NCBI RefSeq assembly: GCF_024713945.1 | Contig: NC_134679.1 | Span: forward strand, 2,919,001 to 2,983,000 | Direction: 5' to 3' | Source: Dermatophagoides farinae | Taxonomy: Eukaryota > Arthropoda > Arachnida > Sarcoptiformes > Pyroglyphidae | DNA length: 64,000 nt | Shown: piece by piece, positions 35,618 to 46,900 of the stretch | Numbering within the stretch: the stretch's first letter is position 1 | Layout: every line of letters begins with the position of its first letter | Made by a program: the position numbers and the translations under genes | Notes under the pieces: generated by a model | Databases searched by the model: none | What the model saw: the letters and a program-made list of their open reading frames with translations, nothing else | What the model was told of the DNA's origin: nothing

Positions 35618-36035
35618 AGTAAGTGTTTTATTCCTTAATAATTTTTGATTATTTTTTAAATAAAATTTTCTCATCAGTGGCAGCAATTCAAGTAGGGGGC
35701 GAACAACAAGCACCAACAGTGATCATTAATCAAACCATTGGTTTAGATCCTGTTCAGATGAAATGTCCAACTTGTCAAGCCAACATTGTTACTGAAGTAC
35801 ATTATGAAAATGGTTTGCTTACGTATCTGATTTCCGGTGGACTTTGTCTTTTTGGGTTCGTATATTAATTATTTAGAAATTTTTGAAAATTGATATAATT
35901 TTTTTTTTTACCAATTATTTACAAAGTTGTTGGCTTGGATGTTGTTTGATTCCATGCTGTATGGATTCATGCAAAGATGCCGATCATTATTGTCCACAAT
36001 GTCGTACACTAATACATAAAACTCGTCGTCTCTAA
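35618..36035 (+). CDS. LITAF-domain protein, copy C, with the start codon split by an intron
   Basis: The main coding exons are 35678-35855 and 35927-36035. No ATG precedes the domain in the frame of the first one. A good donor (ATA|GTAAGTG) lies at 35618/35619 and an acceptor (CATCAG|TGG) at 35677/35678. Joining them makes A|TG GCA GCA, so the start codon spans the intron and the protein begins MAAIQVGGEQQAP, 95 residues in all. The LITAF domain has CPTC, the hairpin LLTYLISGGLCLFGCWLGCCLIPCC and CPQC. The second intron lies at the same position and phase as in copy B, although its donor (GTTCGT) is weak. Copy C is convergent with the IGHMBP2-type helicase gene, 182 nt between stops. Confidence 0.78.
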
Positions 36036-36108
36036 TTGTTCGAATAGACACCACTGATTGATTTTGAATGAATAATGTGCAATTTGATAATGTTTAAAAA
36101 AGAATGAA

Positions 36109-36139
36109 AATAAAAATCTTTATTATTTGAAACAATAAA
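36109..36139. promoter_or_regulatory. Polyadenylation signals between LITAF copy C and the helicase gene
   Basis: AATAAA at 36109-36114 and 36134-36139 on the plus strand can end copy C transcripts. TTTATT at 36119-36124 is AATAAA on the minus strand, 94 nt past the helicase stop. The signals interleave, so overlapping 3' ends are expected. Confidence 0.5.
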
Positions 36140-36217
36140 AAACAGGAATGCCAATGAATTGCATGTTTTGAATCACAAGAAATCAGAAAATAAATCACAT
36201 AATCGAATCGAATAATT

Positions 36218-38621
36218 TCAACGAAATATAGTCATCTGTGTACATTGTTGCGTTTGATTCGAATCGATCCAAACTTTTTTATAGGAAAATTTAAATCTAT
36301 TTTGCTTGCAAAATTTCTCTGCATGATTACGTTGATTTCGATTGAGATAAGTAGGCAACTGCATTGATAACCATACATTGTTAGACAGAAAAGCATTCAA
36401 CATATTGGCAAGATTGGAATCAATTGGAGCTAATTTTTTATGTCGACGATTTTTCTTCTTTTTAGTTTTTTCCTTTTTCTGTGAAGATTTAGCTATTTTG
36501 AATTCGGCAAATATTTGATCCAGATAATTCATTTGATTCATTTGCATTTGGTAATCACTGCCATTTTCAATGATTGCATTTTGAAAACAATATCCAATAA
36601 ATGAATTCAATGCAGCCGATCGTCTTGTCACTGTACCGGAATCGCCAATCAGAGTTAAATGTTTTCGAGCACGAGTAATGGCGACATTTAGACGTCGTTC
36701 TTCACTCAGGAATCCAATCGAACCATTTTCATTCGAACGTACCATGGAATAAATAATGACATTTTTCTCTCTACCTTGGAACCCATCAACTGAATTAATC
36801 TCTAATTGATCATTGATCCGACGGGAAAATTCTCGTTTGCAAACGGCTTCGATCAATGTTGTTTGCAATCGATATGGCGTAATTACACCTGTAATCAAAT
36901 TTTGAGTTTATGATTTATAACTATTTCAGTGAATAATAAAGACTCACCAATATCGGATGCAGGCAATCCTTGATTTATAAGTTTTTTGATGACAATACAT
37001 ACGATTTTTGCCTCATATATGTTGCCTTTTGAAGCTCTGAATGCTTTTTGTTGTGAATCCATTTCACCCATATCACAACCGACCGTATCGATGAATCGTA
37101 AAACTGGCAATGGTCGCCGAGTTCCTTTTAATACCAATTGATGTGACGCAACAATAGGAGCGGCAACTAAACGACCATCGTAAAAATAATCGGAAGGCCA
37201 TTGCATAATCAATTCATTCATACGATGTTGAACGGTCAACATTCGTACTACACGTTCAGGGCAATGAACAAACAATTTTTTTGTGACTCGTTCGAGTAAA
37301 GATATATTTAGTCCTTCATTGGTAGCTTCAGATGAAAATGTTGTCGGTGGCAATTGAAGATGATCACCAGCCAATACACACTTATCGGCGAACGATAACG
37401 GAATCCAAGTACATGGTTCAGTTGATTGACCACATTCATCCACGATAACAATATCGAATGAAAATTTCGCCAAATCCTTATTGTTCCATAAATATTTAAG
37501 ATTACCCTCGTATATAAACGAACTGGACAGCGTTGACATTAAAACGTTTGCATTAACTATCTTTTTTTCCATTTGTTTTCGTTCGTATTGACTTTTTTTC
37601 TTTTTGGAGCTTGAACAAGCTTTGTCGACCAAATACTTATGAATTTGCGGATCAACTCGTACAGGATGACCAATTCGTACGAATGAATAATTTGGATTGA
37701 TACGATATTTTCGACATAGATTTTTATCATAAGAATCAACTAACTGTTTAAAAATATTGTCAACAGCAACATTAGATGGTGCACAGACCATCACTCGAAA
37801 TCCTCGGGTAATTAATTGGAGAATCAATTCGGTAAGAGTTGTTGTTTTTCCCGTGCCGGGAGGTCCATGAATCACAGCCAAATGCTGTTGATACAATGCA
37901 AATTCAACAGCTTCTTTCTGACAATTATTCAAGTTGGAATTGAACCATTTAATCATATCTAATCCTCGTTGTGAATTAGAAAAAGGTAAACCGTTAACAT
38001 ATGGTCGCAACTTCATCAATGGATTCAATAATGGTTTATGGCCCATCAATAAACCAATCAGATAGACATAACGTGAACGTAAAACCATTTTTTTCAATGT
38101 GAAAACCATTCTATTATAAGTGACACCATTGACCACTTTGACAAAATTAAATCGTTTGTTTGGGAATTGTTTAAGCAAATCAACATCACAATCGATTTCG
38201 ATCGAATTTGTTTCCACTTTCACTGCATATGCTATTGCTATCGGCATTGTTTGTTCATCGACAGTGACACCGACAAAACCACGAAGCAAACGGCATTTTT
38301 TCAAATTTAAATCATTCTGTTTTTCTTGTGGTAACCTCAAACGAATGATTCTGATGCCATTTTCTGAATATTCTTTGGTAATCTTGAGATTTCGTAAAGC
38401 AAAGCCAGCTTTTGCCAAATCATCGATTGAATTATTCGTAAGCAAATCTCTATTAGTAATATGAAAATTTTTCAAATGGAAACAGAATAAAACAAAAGGC
38501 TTAAAATCAACAAAAGAAAATCTACTTACTCATTGTTAAAAACTTCTTCTTCATATTCCAATCGAATTAATTCCAATTGTTTCTCCACCCATTGATCCAG
38601 ATTGATTGATTGATCTGTCAT
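36218..38621 (-). CDS. IGHMBP2: SF1 helicase, IGHMBP2 (SMUBP-2)-like
   Basis: UPF1-family 5'-3' RNA/DNA helicase linked to ribosomes and translation. Exons 38621-38530, 38449-36948 and 36888-36218 give 754 residues. The N-terminal barrel is followed by the helicase core: Q-motif region SNLNNCQKEAVEFAL, Walker A GPPGTGKTT, PSNVAVDN, Walker B VIVDECGQ, LAGDHLQLPPT, QHRM, then in the last exon TPYRLQ, SVDGFQGREK and RRLNVAITRARK. The human protein has 993 residues with R3H and AN1 zinc-finger domains after the core. Here only about 100 residues follow the core: a Lys-rich linker (KKEKTKKKKNRRHKK) and a segment LNRNQRNHAEKFCKQN that weakly resembles an R3H domain. No AN1 finger is seen. Confidence 0.9.
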
Positions 38622-39506
38622 TTTCTGTGTTTAAATTTGTATAAGAATGTTTTGATTAATATATTATGATTAAAACAATTCTAAAACCGAAAAAAAATCA
38701 ATAGGCGGATTTTAAGTGATTGAGATCACATCATTTTTCCAAATAATACTCAAAAATACTCAAATCATTACGAAATACAGTTACTATAGTGGATATGGTT
38801 GCCAACATCATCATCATCATCATAATCATTGCATAACCAATGTCATGGAGACAGGAAATACAAAAAAAGTAAACTACATTGTATGCATAATTACCAAAAA
38901 AAAAATCAAAAATATTGATCAACGAATAAAAGCAATGCAAGTTTTGTCATCTCAAACATAACAACAAAATTTGAAGTTGACAAAAAAAAATATCTATATA
39001 TTCAATGTGTGTGTGTTTTACCCATTGAAAGCATCATTGATGATTACGAATCAAATCAAATCACATTGAATTTAATTGAATTGAATCGAAATAATGATAA
39101 AATAATTAGTTCTATGGGCGTTATAAATGATGAATATATAAGATATATTTGATCAAAATAAAATAAGATATATACTCATTGACTATTGTTAATCATTCAT
39201 TTATAGATGATGCAATTTCCATAAATGTATGATAATCTGAAATTAATCTTGAATGAAACTTCGAACATAGGCCACGACAGTCACTCAATGAATGAATGAT
39301 GATGATGATGAATATTTAATTGATTGAATGGATTTCAATTGTTTCAAAAAAAAAAATGATGTACATTCATTCATGAAATGACGAATAACCAATTTTGTGT
39401 AACAAAATTCATTTATTCATTTGTTCTCATTAAGACGAAATCATCAGCTGAAGAGAATAACTTTTGATTCAAATCAATTTTGACATTGAAAAAATTACGA
39501 ATAATT
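38622..39506. other. Divergent spacer between the helicase gene and LITAF copy D
   Basis: 885 nt between divergent starts, holding CATCAT (about 38807-38824) and GATGAT (about 39298-39312) repeats and ATTCATTC-type repeats. No coding exon is supportable. Confidence 0.5.
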
Positions 39507-40047
39507 ATGGATCACAACGATAACAACAACAAAATGAATAAACCAATCAATAAAGGTAAGAATGTAGTCAAAATTTGACATTTTTTTAAAATTATTATTC
39601 TCAATTCAGTGCCTAAAACCAATTATTCAACAATGTTATTGAAAGAATTAAAACATACAATGACATTGACACGTGAACCAATTGAAATTGATTGTCCTGA
39701 ATGTAAGAATAAGACGATGACAAAAACGCAACAGGTTAATGGTCAATTGACATATCTCATTTGTGTACTTTGTGCATTAGGGTTAGTGAATCATATTTTC
39801 AATCATATTGATATGATGATGATTATGAAAATTTTTTTTTCTCTATTATACAATATTATAGATGTTGGTGTGGATTATTGCCAATGATTATCAATGATTT
39901 TAAGGTAAGTTTAAAATAAATCAAAATCAACAAAGAAAAAAAAAGATTATTAATTCAAATTCTTATCACTATAATAATGAAAAGGATATTAAACATAATT
40001 GTTCAAATTGTGGAGCGGTCATTGGTACTCATTATCTTCGACTATGA
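39507..40047 (+). CDS. LITAF-domain protein, copy D (divergent)
   Basis: Exons 39507-39555, 39610-39781, 39862-39904 and 39985-40047 give 108 residues. The leader MDHNDNNNKMNKP is Asn-rich. Both zinc knuckles are kept (CPEC and CSNC), as is the QLTYLICVLCALG hydrophobic start. The usual GCCLIPCC part is changed to CGLLPMIINDF, so the membrane hairpin is shorter and has lost most of its cysteines. It has both introns of the domain: the mid-hairpin one shared with copies B and C and the one before the last knuckle shared with copy A. The last acceptor (AATGAAAAG) lacks a pyrimidine tract, so that junction is the least certain. Confidence 0.72.
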
Positions 40048-42085
40048 ATATTATAGTGATGATAATTCCTGCTACTATAATACGATATATTACGACAAAT
40101 TTTTTTTCCATACGATGTATAATATGAATAAAATCATCAGAAAAAAAAAATTATTTACTTTGAATAAATGTAAATTTTAATGATAACATCGCTATTATCT
40201 CTATAGAGCAACAACGAAGAGTTTGTGAATGATAATGACAGTGTTCTGAAAAGATGTTGCTGTATGTCGATACTTGATTGATAAGAAAATTTAAGTAAAA
40301 AACTAACTAAATCGCGATTTGAAAATGATAAAAACCAATGTTCGTAACGATTTTTTTTGGCCATTATTCAACACTTTTTTTGCAATTCAAAATAAAATTC
40401 AACTACTAACCTTATTGATGACTTGGTTTGATTGAATTTGATACAAAAGTAATAATCAGTATAAAAAAATGTGATTGATTTTTGATTGTTATGATGAGAT
40501 GAATTCAATGAGATATATGTTTCAAAAGATTGCTTCAAAGCATTGAAAAAATCCTAAATTCTCTTTTTTATAAATAATAATTCGTTTAATTACCCATCAA
40601 TTAATAATGATTAGTCATGAATAGATATATATCGAACCCATATTATGGTACGTCATCAAAGAATAGCTCATTTTTTTCTCGTTCTGTTTTTGATGATGAT
40701 GCTGTCGAATCACATTTGTATTGCGTATGTTTTCTGGCCATAGTCACAATGTATGATAAATGGCGCTGTTAACATATATAATGATGATGTTTGAAGCGTA
40801 AACAAGCGTCATGATATGCAAAAACGTGTTCATTGAGACTTTACTCAAAAAAAAAAAAAAATTTTCATTGTGTGATGTGTGTAAACAACGACGACAAGCA
40901 GCAAACTGGCTATATTTTACGTTATTATTTGTTTAGTACGCATGCATTTACAATTTTGATAGCCGTATGATCATCATCAGCAAGTGGTGTGATGTTTTGT
41001 GAGTAGCATCCATCGATTAATCCAAACAACGACAACCATCAACAAGAATCGAATATCCAAACGAAAACGACAACGACCTGAAATGGGTATGTGAATAATA
41101 TGCAAGTAAAATTGCCAAATTAAACAACAACAACAACAACAAATCGAACACGAATCCGGAAACTTTTGTTTGTTTTTAGTATTTGATTTTGTCTCAATAT
41201 TGTTCTCGTAAAATTGATATTTTGATTATCGAATGGCAAGTTTTTTTTGTGTAATTATTATTTGATAAATGCATTTTTATCTATGTAATCGAATCATTCA
41301 TTCAGGTTTTTTTTCATTTGTTTTTTTAGCTGATGTTGATGCACTCTAACCCTTAGAATTATTGTTATCAACAATTTTAACAAATCGATCGATGCCAGTT
41401 TTTTCTGCCTAAAAATAGTGATTTTTGACAAAACATTCATTTTGTCAGCTATCTGTATATTGCTTTGGACAAACGTGGAAAAAGAAAAAAATTTGCTTTA
41501 AAAAACAAATAATAAAATAACGGACGACCCAAACGAACCAAGGACAATCCTAATCAAAATTGAATGGAAATGAAAGTGGGCGCTTGTATGTTTGTGCAAC
41601 AGCATCCATTTCTCATCTGAAAATAAAAATCCTGTGAAAGCTGAACGAACGTTATAGACATTTTTTCTTCGAATTTGATGACCTCGACTTTATATATGCA
41701 CAAAACAATTCATATACATTGCAATTGAATCAGACAACAAGTGAGCAACTACGACGACGACGACATTTAATAATCACTGTTCAGCACAAAGTGAAAAAAA
41801 ATCATAAAATAAGTCATTTTTTAAATTTTTTTTTCTGCATAAATGCTGACAATTATCCAACTTCTATAAGTCCGATGGCCATTAGTCAATTCCCATTATC
41901 ATCATCATCATCATTATTGTTTTAATCATATTAATTTGAATAAGGTTCGATCAATTATTTCTTATTTTGGACTTGGTCTAAATTATTGCTGCCGTTATTT
42001 CTTTGAATCTTTAATTATCAACCAATATTTAAAGCTTATATTGAACCTCAAAAACAACAAAAAGAAAATACATTTCTGATCAAAA
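40048..42085. other. Region upstream of the ILRUN homologue
   Basis: About 2 kb without a supportable coding exon. A less AT-rich part around 40900-41090 is followed by TGGGTATGTG at about 41085-41094, which looks like a splice donor, so a 5' untranslated exon of the ILRUN gene may end there. This is unproven. T-rich acceptor-like tracts occur between 41300 and 41850. Confidence 0.4.
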
Positions 42086-43432
42086 ATGGATGTTGATCTC
42101 ACAAACAACTCTTCATCGTCGGATTCAACTGATCCAATCACGTCGGAATTGTTGCAAAAATTCTCTTGTCTCAATACAACTGATCGTGATGTATTGGTCA
42201 AACAATTTAATCTGTTGCTTGGTGAAAAATGTTCAGATTCGATGGCTGAATTCTGGTTAGACATGAACAATTGGTAAGTATAATATTTAAATGTATCAAT
42301 TCAATTTTTTTAATTGTAATTTCTTCTATAATTTTTTTTTAGGAATTTACAAGCAGCAATATGTTCGTATTTTGATTATGAATCTACATTACCCAAAAAT
42401 CATCAGCTAAAATTGCCAGAAATACAGATTAAACCGGAACCGAATATATGTGAATGTTTGCCCAACAGTTCATTCACTTATCATTGCACTGTTACTAATT
42501 CAGGTTCGTTTTTTTTGTTTGATTCGGTTTCCCGAATCATCATAGATTTCGGTGCATATGTACATGATACTATTTTTAGTGAAATCATTATTATTTGTGT
42601 TTTCGGTGTTGAGAGTTATTAATAATTTTGAAAGTTGTCTAAAATTATGACAGTTCCTATAAGATGAAAAAAATTCAATGTTTAGGAGAGAGAACTGTTT
42701 TTTGGCAGTTTTCTATGGAAAATGATTTTTCTATTAGAAATGAATTTGTTTTTCATTCGTTACGACAGGTGATGAACCATGGCCATATGGATATACTTTA
42801 AAATTCTATGGTGGCCATCAAATGACTCATGAAGAGCGTTTTCTTCTGCCTGAACTACAACCTGGACAATCGTGGACATTGCAAATGCAGTTTACCTCGC
42901 CAGATAAACCAGGCCTTTATGAATCGCAATGGCGTTTTTCTGCCATTACTGGTCAATGTTTTGGAGGTAACATGTTTTGTTCGATTGATTGAGATATTGA
43001 TTATCATTCTGCTTTGTTTGTTTAGAGACGATTTGTATGATTGTTCACGTGATGGATGATCTCAACCAGGTCACCAAACAATTATCAGCTGCTCATATTG
43101 TCGATAATATACAACAATCCACACAGAATCAAGTCATTTCTATTTCTGAACAACAGCCACAAAATTCATTTATATTTTCTGGTCCACATCAAGCCATTGC
43201 TATTCAAGCACCGCTTGCACAACGACCGAATTTTATACAACATCATCATCAACAACATGAATCGAATCAGGAAAATAACCATGAAAATATAAACCATCAA
43301 CAACAAAACGGTCTCAATCATAATTATAATCATCTTAATAATGATCATCAGAATATAAATGGAATGTCACCGCCAACCATAATAAATCATCATCAACATG
43401 ATGGCAGTGATAATGATTCTTCAATGACATGA
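42086..43432 (+). CDS. ILRUN: ILRUN homologue (UBA-like and NBR1-like domains; C6orf106)
   Basis: In human, ILRUN is a regulator that limits IRF3/p300-driven inflammatory transcription and affects lipids. Exons 42086-42273, 42343-42503, 42769-42966 and 43026-43432 give 317 residues. The N-terminal UBA-like part has LLQKFSCLNTTDRDVLVKQF and FWLDMNNWNLQAAI with the intron inside the NW pair. The NBR1-like Ig-type domain follows (about 90-195), with TNSGDEPWPYGYTLKFYGG, LQPGQSWTLQMQF and GLYESQWRF. The last 100 residues are Gln/Asn/His-rich and low in complexity, unlike the vertebrate tail. The match in order and spacing to the human protein is clear. Confidence 0.93.
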
Positions 43433-43794
43433 CACACGATGGATTAGAGATTTTGGCTAGTTTTCATATATAGTTTGTTATTACCGATATTGTTAACACT
43501 TGTTGATGCGTGTGAATGGATTTTTTTCTATTCAAGTTTTTTTCTCTTCATAATCTTTTAATCTTCAATGATGCTATTATTGATCCATTGATCGGATTTT
43601 TGTAAAGGATGCCTGAAAAAGATGTATTTCATGTGTATATTATATGATGATTATATTTAAATAATCTCTATTTAAGAATTCTTTACAAATAACATAAACA
43701 AACAGAAATGAGTGAATTTTTTATTTTTATTCTTCATAATTGTCTTTAATTAAACAATTTAATCGTTTATAATAAAATGAAGATTTTATTCGAA
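43433..43794. other. Convergent spacer between ILRUN and the knottin-like gene
   Basis: 362 nt between facing stops. AATAAA at 43771-43776 (plus) could serve ILRUN. TTTATT copies around 43719-43732 and 43785-43790 could serve the minus-strand gene. No other feature seen. Confidence 0.45.
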
Positions 43795-43980
43795 TTAATC
43801 ACCAATGCAAGCATGTGGTGGAAATCTTGTATCACAAATATGTGAACAACAATCAGTATCACTACTGCATGGTTCACCATTACCTTTACAAGCGATTGTC
43901 ATATCAATCGCGACGAACATGATGGCGATGACCAACAATAAGATCCAAATGGACAATTGTCGTGCGTTTGGTGATTCCAT
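43795..43980 (-). CDS. Small secreted cysteine-rich peptide with a knottin-type pattern
   Basis: A 61-residue frame on the minus strand starting MESPNARQLS. Residues about 9-30 form a hydrophobic signal peptide or signal anchor (IWILLLVIAIMFVAIDMTIA). The mature part has exactly six cysteines spaced C-x6-C-x5-CC-x3-C-x8-C. This is the inhibitor cystine knot spacing found in many arthropod peptides, including toxins, antimicrobial and regulatory peptides, so the pattern alone does not tell the function. No introns or propeptide cleavage site are obvious, and the peptide ends shortly after the last cysteine. It is convergent with ILRUN. The frame is short, but a signal peptide followed by six well-spaced cysteines in AT-rich DNA is unlikely by chance. 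Confidence 0.7.
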   Translation of the reverse strand: MESPNARQLSIWILLLVIAIMFVAIDMTIACKGNGEPCSSDTDCCSHICDTRFPPHACIGD

Positions 43981-46900
43981 TTTTTGTTTCTTAACGATTA
44001 CGATTCGATTTTTTTTTATATTTCAGGCGTGTATGCAATAATAACAAATAAAAAAGTTTTCTCGTTGTTTTTCTCGTCATTTTCGTGAACGTTTTATACT
44101 GTATTTGATTGATTTATCTGATTTTAAGTTCAACACAATAGATAAGGTTCGATCCGGCTTTAATCCACTTAAACTGATTATATTATCTAACATTAAGAAA
44201 AATTATTTTGATCATAGCTATCAATCAAGGATCCAAATATATTTGAATCGGTTGATTGCATTCAACATTAATTTATCGGTTCACTTGAAATCATTTTGCT
44301 ATTCTATAGCAATATTACAGGAAATCGTCAATACTATAATCGCAATGAAATGACCACAATCATTTATCCATAAGTTTATTCCCCTTTAGTAATTACATCT
44401 ACCTCCTTAATGAAAAATACCAAATAAGCAAAACATTTATTTGTCTTCCCAATGACACACAAACACACACACTCAAAAAAAAAAAAAAAAAAATTCTACG
44501 CACACATCCTCTTTTATCTTAATCAATCTTTTTAAAATCCCCCTTTCGCTCTATTGATCCGGATGGTAATGAGGAAAAAAATATCTCAAAAATGTGCATA
44601 ATAATGTAATGACCACGAGCAATGATGATAATGACAGTTGGATGATCAATTGAATTTCTTTGCGTACATACACATCATCATCATCATCACCATTGTTGAT
44701 CAAAAGAGATGAAAAAAAAATTTCCTGTTTTTCACTTTTCCTTCTAATCAATCAGATACAATATGTAGAAACAAAATAAATGAATGAATGAAGTAAAGAA
44801 AAAACCTCCCGTCCATCAACATTAACATCATCATGGACACTTATGACCAATTCCAATTTTAACCCGGCCAATAAACGAAAGCAATGAGAAAATAAAAAAC
44901 AAAAACCTAATCACTTTCTCTCAAAGATAAATCATTCTCCTCTAGAGATGATGTTGATTGTCGTGATAGTAATTAGAAACATCTTCTGGATGATTGAATT
45001 GTCTTTGGGGTTATTGTTTTATTTTCACATGGGATAATCAGCAAAAAAAAACAATTTTTTGTTTTCATTGACCATATTGAATAAATGAAATTACTATATG
45101 AAACAAAATATAAAATATGGTTTGGAGGCAGTCTAAATATTTGTACTCATTGATGATCATCATTCAATGGTGATCCTAAATGAAATAAAAATCTAAATGT
45201 ATTCAATCAGTTAATCAACAACAAATCTTATTTGCAGCAACAAATTTTGCCATTATGTTGTAATTTGATGATCGATGATGTTTGTGGATGGATGCGTGAT
45301 AAATAAAAATAAGATTTAATCGAAATTAGACAAGTAATCGGTTTGGAAGAATAGCTGAATCAATTCAGTTGATTGGCCATAATAGATTTTAATTATAAAT
45401 TCATTAATATTGATCATACCCACTTACACATAAAATCTGGTTTTTTGCTTATAAAGCAAAGAATCATCGATTCACCCAATCGGATCAAAATCAATTCAAT
45501 TTCGAATTTGATTGATTTTTTTTTCTTGTAATTTTTTTCCACGAGTGATACTCTTTCCATGATTCAATTTTTTTTTGTTTGCGATCGACACTATTTCAGT
45601 ACTAAATTTCTTTTCGAAGATTTCAAATTCAATTAACCTTTTTCCCGCAGAAAATTCAAATTTGTTTAGGCTTGAATTTTGTTGTCGACAATTTTTTTTT
45701 CTACATTTTGTTTTGCCTATTCAATTGTGAATGGTAATTCAATTTTCGAATCATTCATTCAAATCGATTTATTTGAATTAGGTTGATTTATATATACACA
45801 CACACTTGGAAGCCAGAAAACAGAAATGATTTTTTCTCTATTGTTGAAGGGTTCGTTGTTCCATAGTCGTTCCAAAGAAAAGAAAAGAAAAGAAAAAAGA
45901 TTGACACCTTCAAAACTTTCACTACAGAAAAAAAACCAGACACAATCAACAAGTGACAACGATTTGACGTTTGTCGTTTTTTATATTTGGAAGAATTTTG
46001 ATATTAGAAATAAAAAACAAAAATGAAATTGAATTCAGATGAAGAGAAAAATATTAGTTATGAAGCAATTTTTTCAAAAAAAAATCTTAAATTATCATTG
46101 CAATTATCAATTATTAATTTTATCGGTCAAAAAAGTGATACCTAGCTATTTTAATCGATTTTTTTAATGAATTTATTTTTTTTTCTAAATCAGACAATGA
46201 TTTTACTCGAAATAATTGGATTTTAAAGTTTTTCCTCATGAATTATCGTTATCGTTTTTGATTGTTTGTTTACAACATTCACTAGCAAATTAGTGATGAT
46301 TATTATAAAAACTTAATTCTGGATATTTTTGTTAACTTGATAGAAAAAAAAATAAAAGTAGTTAACAAGATAATCCTGAATTAGGTCAGCATGTTTTTTT
46401 TTCTCAAAAAAAAAATTTCTTATTTTTTTATAGAAAAATCAGCTGAATAAATACGATTGAATTGATCTGAAGATTATACAAATTCAATATAAATTATTCA
46501 TTTTGATCGGAAAATTTATGATCATTGATGTTCATGTTGACCTAATGAAAATTAACAGATTTAATTTTTGTTGTTTGCTTTCAAATTTCTCAAACTCCAA
46601 TGTGACAATAGTCTTGTTGTTTTGTTTTTTATTCTCAAACTTTTTGTGGATTCACTTGATTGAATTTTTTAAATTTATCCAATAGAAATGATTTGAATTG
46701 ATAAAAAGAGACACAAGATAAGAAAAAAAAATTTGCAAAATCTAACAATGGTTCGTGATCCAATTCATTTGATTATGTCATTATTGTCACCAGAACGTCA
46801 ATCATTGTGTTTGTCAGTTTATTTATGTGTGTCATCATTTCTTTTCATTGAAAAAGAACTTTTTTTTACCATCTCCGTATTCAAAAAAAATGGTAGTTTT

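Noticed and set aside
36218-38621. Helicase gene considered as part of a mobile element or virus
   Set aside because: It has introns, a full IGHMBP2-type domain order and housekeeping neighbours, with no terminal repeats or transposase nearby.
43795-44041. Plus-strand frame opposite the knottin-like gene
   Set aside because: It is the shadow of the minus-strand gene; the minus strand has the signal peptide and the regular cysteine spacing.
44140-44165. GGTTCGATCC stretch resembling a tRNA T-loop
   Set aside because: The flanking bases do not form a T stem and no acceptor, D or anticodon arm can be placed around it.
44105-44353. 82-residue open frame downstream of the knottin-like gene
   Set aside because: No family resemblance, ordinary AT-rich composition, and no splice or expression support.
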